64,000 bases of DNA, from contig CANMEQ010000001.1 of assembly GCA_947497065.1 (NCBI GenBank), forward strand, positions 572,208-636,207, given 5' to 3'. The notes beneath the pieces were generated by a model. It made no database searches. It saw only the letters and a program-made list of their open reading frames with translations, and was not told where the DNA came from. This DNA is from an uncultured Paracoccaceae bacterium. Its GTDB lineage: Bacteria; Pseudomonadota; Alphaproteobacteria; Rhodobacterales; Rhodobacteraceae. The translations under genes and the position numbers were made by a program. The number at the start of each line of letters is the position of its first letter. Position 1 is the stretch's first letter. This document shows positions 60,350-64,000 of the stretch, piece after piece.

Positions 60350-61327
60350 ATGTCTAAATCCCGCGACGCTTTCCGCACAATCTCCGAAGTTTCAACGGCG
60401 CTGGACACTCCAGCCCACGTGCTTCGCTTTTGGGAAAGCAAATTCAGCCAAGTCAAACCCGTCAAACGGGCCGGCGGCCGCCGCTACTACCGCCCCGGCG
60501 ATTTGAACCTGCTCGCGGGGATCAAACGACTGCTCCATGACGACGGCATGACCATCAAAGGCGCGCAAAAACTTCTCCGGGAAAAAGGCGTGAAACACGT
60601 CACCGCCTTGGGCGCCGAAACCCTCGAGGGCTCCGTGGATATGGTCTCAACCCCAGACGCGGACACCACCGCGCCAGCGACACCAGAAGACCAGCCCACA
60701 GCAGCTACCCCCGTGGCCGAAGCCACGCCCGAAGGCGAGGCCCCCAAAACCGAAACGGCTCCCACGGAACCGCAGCCTGCGAAAGCGATCGAAACGCCAC
60801 CCCAAGATCTCTTCGCCGTGCTGGCCGAAAAAACCGCCGCCGCCGAACCGCAGCACACCCCCGACACCACGCCAGCCCCTGTCTCTGAAGCCGCGCCCGA
60901 CGCTGAGCCCGAGCCAGAAACTGAGACCGCGACCGAATCTGAACCCGCATCAGAGCCAGAGGCGCAGATCGACATAACAAACATCGTGGCCCTCCCCCGC
61001 ACCCCAACAAAAGTCACCAACGACGGACCCGCGCTGACTTTGAATCTATCTGGTGCCCAGCCCGAAACACCGTCTGAGGCCGAACCATCTGAGCCTGAAC
61101 CGTCCGAGCCTGCTGCCGCCACACTGCCCGCGGAAGAGACTCCAGCGCAGCCCAAACTCACACTGCCGGATGTCCCAGCAGACCCGTCAGACAACGACAG
61201 CAAAGCCTCCGCGCGCGTGTTCCATCTTCTGCAAAATACCGCCCCATCCGGCCTGCACGCCCGCCGTGATCAGATCGCACCGCTTTTGGCCCGCCTGCAA
61301 GACCTCCGCGATCGCGTCGGCGCATAG
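60350..61327 (+). CDS. MerR family regulator with long acidic Pro/Ala/Glu-rich tail
   Basis: [49 protein letters not shown]. Confidence 0.93.
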   Translation: MSKSRDAFRTISEVSTALDTPAHVLRFWESKFSQVKPVKRAGGRRYYRPGDLNLLAGIKRLLHDDGMTIKGAQKLLREKGVKHVTALGAETLEGSVDMVSTPDADTTAPATPEDQPTAATPVAEATPEGEAPKTETAPTEPQPAKAIETPPQDLFAVLAEKTAAAEPQHTPDTTPAPVSEAAPDAEPEPETETATESEPASEPEAQIDITNIVALPRTPTKVTNDGPALTLNLSGAQPETPSEAEPSEPEPSEPAAATLPAEETPAQPKLTLPDVPADPSDNDSKASARVFHLLQNTAPSGLHARRDQIAPLLARLQDLRDRVGA

Positions 61328-61397
61328 CACTCCATAGCCAATTGATGCGTTTTACGACTTGCCTCAGCGCTCAGTTCCGGTATGAACCCCGTCAAGT

Positions 61398-61474
61398 CGG
61401 GCTATGGCGCAGCCTGGTAGCGCGTCCGTCTGGGGGACGGAAGGTCGCAGGTTCGAGTCCTGCTAGCCCGACCA
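61398..61474 (+). tRNA. tRNA-Pro (GGG)
   Basis: 77-nt cloverleaf: cgggcta / gcgc agcctggta gcgc / tccgt ctGGGgg acgga / gcagg ttcgagt cctgc / tagcccg ACCA. Confidence 0.95.
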
Positions 61475-61482
61475 ACAAAAAC

Positions 61483-61517
61483 CGCCCGTCACGCATTCGC
61501 GTAGGCGGGCGTTTTTG
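61483..61517 (+). terminator. Intrinsic terminator after tRNA-Pro
   Basis: cgcccg...acgc attc gcgt...cgggcg followed by ttttt. Confidence 0.7.
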
Positions 61518-61565
61518 TATCTCGATGTTTCCAGCACCTTTGCGTGCAAACCAAGGGACCAAGAC

Positions 61566-62651
61566 ATGAAAAATGGTGTTCTCTCCGACGAACAGATCGA
61601 TGATCTGCGCACCAAAGGCGCCATAACCGCCAGCGCGCCTTTGGACAGCGGCCAAATCCAACCCGCCTCCCTTGATCTGCGTCTGGGCCACACCGCTTAC
61701 CGCGTCCGCGCCTCATTCCTTGCGGGCAAAGGCCAGACCGTGGCCGACAGGTTGGCCCAGTTCACCATGCACAAAATCGACCTCACCCATGGGGCCGTGC
61801 TGGAAAAGGGCTGTGTATACGTGGTCCCCCTGATGGAAGCCCTCAATCTCCCCGAAGGCATGACCGCAGCGGCCAGCGCAAAGTCCTCAACCGGTCGTCT
61901 CGACCTGCTGACCCGCATCATCACCGATGACGGCGTCGAATTCGACCGCGTGCCAAACGGATACTCCGGCCCGCTCTACGTCGAAATCTGCCCACGTTCC
62001 TTCTCGGTCCTCGTGCGTCCGGGCCTGATGCTCAACCAAATCATTTTCCGGCTCGGCAAAACCTTCCTGGACGACGCCGAACTGGCCGCCCTTCACGCCG
62101 AAACCCCAATCGTTGATGGCACCGCAGTCATTTCAGACGGTCTCGGCTTCTCCGTCGATCTGCGCCCTGCAACCGGCGACCTCGTGGGCTACCGCGCAAA
62201 ACCCCACACCGGCGTGATCGATCTGGGTCAAATCAACCACTACGATCCCGCCGACTTTTGGGAAGAAGTCCGCACCACTCAAGGCCAAATCATCCTCGAT
62301 CCCGGCGCGTTCTACATCCTCGTCAGCCGCGAAGCGATCGCGATCCCCCCAAATTGCGCTGCTGAAATGGCCCCCTATTTGGCCATGGTTGGCGAGTTCC
62401 GCGTCCACTACGCGGGCTTTTTCGACCCTGGATTCGGCTGGGACGGCGCAGGCGGTGCCGGATCACGCGGCGTCCTCGAAGTCCGCTGCCACGAAGCCCC
62501 CTTTGTCCTCGAACACGGGCAAGTCGTCGGCAGACTGGTCTACGAACACATGTCAGCGCACCCCAAGGCTCTCTATGGCCGCGACGTAAAATCAAACTAC
62601 CAAGGCCAAGGCCTCAAGCTGTCAAAGCACTTCCGCAGCACCAACGCCTAG
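61566..62651 (+). CDS. dcd: 2'-deoxycytidine 5'-triphosphate deaminase family protein
   Basis: GQIQPASLDLRLG; SAKSSTGRLDLLTRIITDDGVEFD; long (~360 aa) alphaproteobacterial form. Confidence 0.92.
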   Translation: MKNGVLSDEQIDDLRTKGAITASAPLDSGQIQPASLDLRLGHTAYRVRASFLAGKGQTVADRLAQFTMHKIDLTHGAVLEKGCVYVVPLMEALNLPEGMTAAASAKSSTGRLDLLTRIITDDGVEFDRVPNGYSGPLYVEICPRSFSVLVRPGLMLNQIIFRLGKTFLDDAELAALHAETPIVDGTAVISDGLGFSVDLRPATGDLVGYRAKPHTGVIDLGQINHYDPADFWEEVRTTQGQIILDPGAFYILVSREAIAIPPNCAAEMAPYLAMVGEFRVHYAGFFDPGFGWDGAGGAGSRGVLEVRCHEAPFVLEHGQVVGRLVYEHMSAHPKALYGRDVKSNYQGQGLKLSKHFRSTNA

Positions 62652-63988
62652 GCCGCTTTGCTATCAGCCGCGCTCACGATCACCTCTAGATCCAAAAGCT
62701 CTTCTAATTCGGGCTCGGCTTCAGGGGCGAACGCAAACACAGGCTCGAAACGCCCATTCCCAAGCGGCACAAGCCCGGCACCAGTCTGTTGTTCAAGATG
62801 CAGCCGCTGATCCGCACGCACAATCGCATCTGTCGGGCTTTCATCCCCTAAATCCATCGTCCCGATCCCAAGCGGAATATGCATTGCTGCGGGCTCCAGA
62901 TCCAGTCCAGCCAAGAACGGGGCAGTCGGATCGGAAAGCGCAGCTCTCAGTCGCTTCGCAACAATCACCAAATCGCTCTTTCGCTTCACCCTCAATGTCA
63001 CCAAAAACTCATCAGCGCCCCAACGACCCAAAGCATCAGACGCACGCAAATGTGGCATCAGGGTTTCAGCAACACGCGCCAGAACCGCCTCACCATCCCC
63101 AGCCCCAAACGCTTGATCCAAATCTCTGAAATAATCCAAATCCATTAAGATCAGACCGTAATTCGCCCCACTGCTCCGAAAATCCACCCAAGCGCCCTCT
63201 ACCACTTCGGTAATCCCAAACCGGTTCAGCGCGCCGGTGACCGGATCAACTCGTGACGACATCGCTTCATCCCGCTCCGCGCGCCTACGCCGCGCCACAG
63301 ACCCTTCATGCCGCGCAGATGTGGTCAGCAAAATCACCATCATAAAGCACGACATCACCGAAATCATCGTCGCCTCATAGGGAAGGCCCGACGTTCCAGT
63401 TTGCCCCATCTTGTGCAAAACAAATCCCGCAGCCCAAGGCACGATGGCAACCGCGACCCCCATCACCCGTGTCTGGCTGCCCAAATCACCCCGCAAAAAG
63501 GCAACGCGCACAAAGGGCCTATGCACATAGACAGACATCATCGCCAAACTGGCCGATGCCAACCCAAGAAACGTAAATACGCCCACGTCACCTGCAAAAT
63601 ATTCCAAACCGTAGGTCAGCTCGACCATCGTGCTAAACACAAACCCAAGGCCAATCGCCAACAGCAGCCCCCCAAGCTGCCCACTGCCCTGCCGTGCAAG
63701 CGCCGCCCCGGAAAACGCCCCGATCGTGATCGCGGCTTCCATACTAAACTGCCCAGTAAAATTGCCGAGAGGGCCGAACATCAGGGTCGGTGCACCACCT
63801 GCCACCGCAACGACCAGCGCATCCATCACCCGCGTCACACAGGTCAACAAAATCACCGACAAAACACCGGTGCGCCAAATCTCGTTTCGCCCAAACCGCC
63901 GCGTGCGCAGGATCGAAACCCCAAGCCCCAGCAAACACAGCGCCGTCACCGGATGCGTCGCCGCACCACCGTTCAACGGCTGCATCAA
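62648..63988 (-). CDS. Membrane protein with C-terminal GGDEF domain (may begin upstream of window end)
   Basis: N-terminal TM helices; RVDPVTGALNRFGI, LMDLDYFRDLDQAFG, GRWGADEFLVTL. Confidence 0.88.
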   Translation of the reverse strand: MMQPLNGGAATHPVTALCLLGLGVSILRTRRFGRNEIWRTGVLSVILLTCVTRVMDALVVAVAGGAPTLMFGPLGNFTGQFSMEAAITIGAFSGAALARQGSGQLGGLLLAIGLGFVFSTMVELTYGLEYFAGDVGVFTFLGLASASLAMMSVYVHRPFVRVAFLRGDLGSQTRVMGVAVAIVPWAAGFVLHKMGQTGTSGLPYEATMISVMSCFMMVILLTTSARHEGSVARRRRAERDEAMSSRVDPVTGALNRFGITEVVEGAWVDFRSSGANYGLILMDLDYFRDLDQAFGAGDGEAVLARVAETLMPHLRASDALGRWGADEFLVTLRVKRKSDLVIVAKRLRAALSDPTAPFLAGLDLEPAAMHIPLGIGTMDLGDESPTDAIVRADQRLHLEQQTGAGLVPLGNGRFEPVFAFAPEAEPELEELLDLEVIVSAADSKAA

Positions 63989-64000
63989 CCACGTAACTGA

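Noticed and set aside
60654-61180. Repetitive-looking sequence considered as a DNA repeat/CRISPR-like array
   Set aside because: No regular repeat-spacer structure; it is low-complexity Pro/Glu/Ala coding sequence inside the MerR-like gene.
1-64000. Search for prophage, transposase, toxin-antitoxin, secretion or biosynthetic clusters
   Set aside because: No integrase/transposase, phage structural genes, TA pairs or NRPS/PKS modules recognised; the 'phage holin' label at 9756 is a domain-family name, not evidence of a prophage.

Overview
This 64 kb window looks like a GC-rich alphaproteobacterial chromosome, most likely Rhodobacterales/Roseobacter group by gene content and synteny (inference). 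It is gene-dense and mostly core: lptF-lptG-lptD-surA-like-pdxA-rsmA, prfA-prmC, bamE-DUF177-rpmF-plsX-fabH-ihfA-merR-like-tRNA-Pro-dcd, pepA-holC and ndk. Accessory modules are: an arsenic operon with an ArsR-ArsC fusion plus GAPDH/ArsJ/ACR3; a YqjD/YqjE/DUF3618-like envelope-stress cluster next to DUF2945-topoisomerase IB; an RND efflux pair divergent from a Crp/Fnr regulator with DUF2892 and rhodanese; a heme oxygenase-bacteriophytochrome hybrid kinase; and tandem agmatinase-family genes. I found no CRISPR array, prophage, transposon or rRNA. The most interesting observations are intergenic: (i) a candidate minus-strand transcript of about 170 nt at ~52795-53012 with an FNR-type box, a strong SD plus 10-codon mini-ORF and a strong intrinsic terminator; (ii) a consensus general-stress (EcfG-type) promoter in front of the YqjD-like cluster and a near match before DUF2945-topo IB; (iii) two intergenic TTAA-N7-TTAA (CtrA-type) sites; (iv) a 17-bp perfect palindrome overlapping the stop codon of a Cys-containing Crp/Fnr regulator, upstream of DUF2892/rhodanese; (v) an Irr/ICE-like box upstream of dps. 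All function calls come from reading the sequence; no database search was run.
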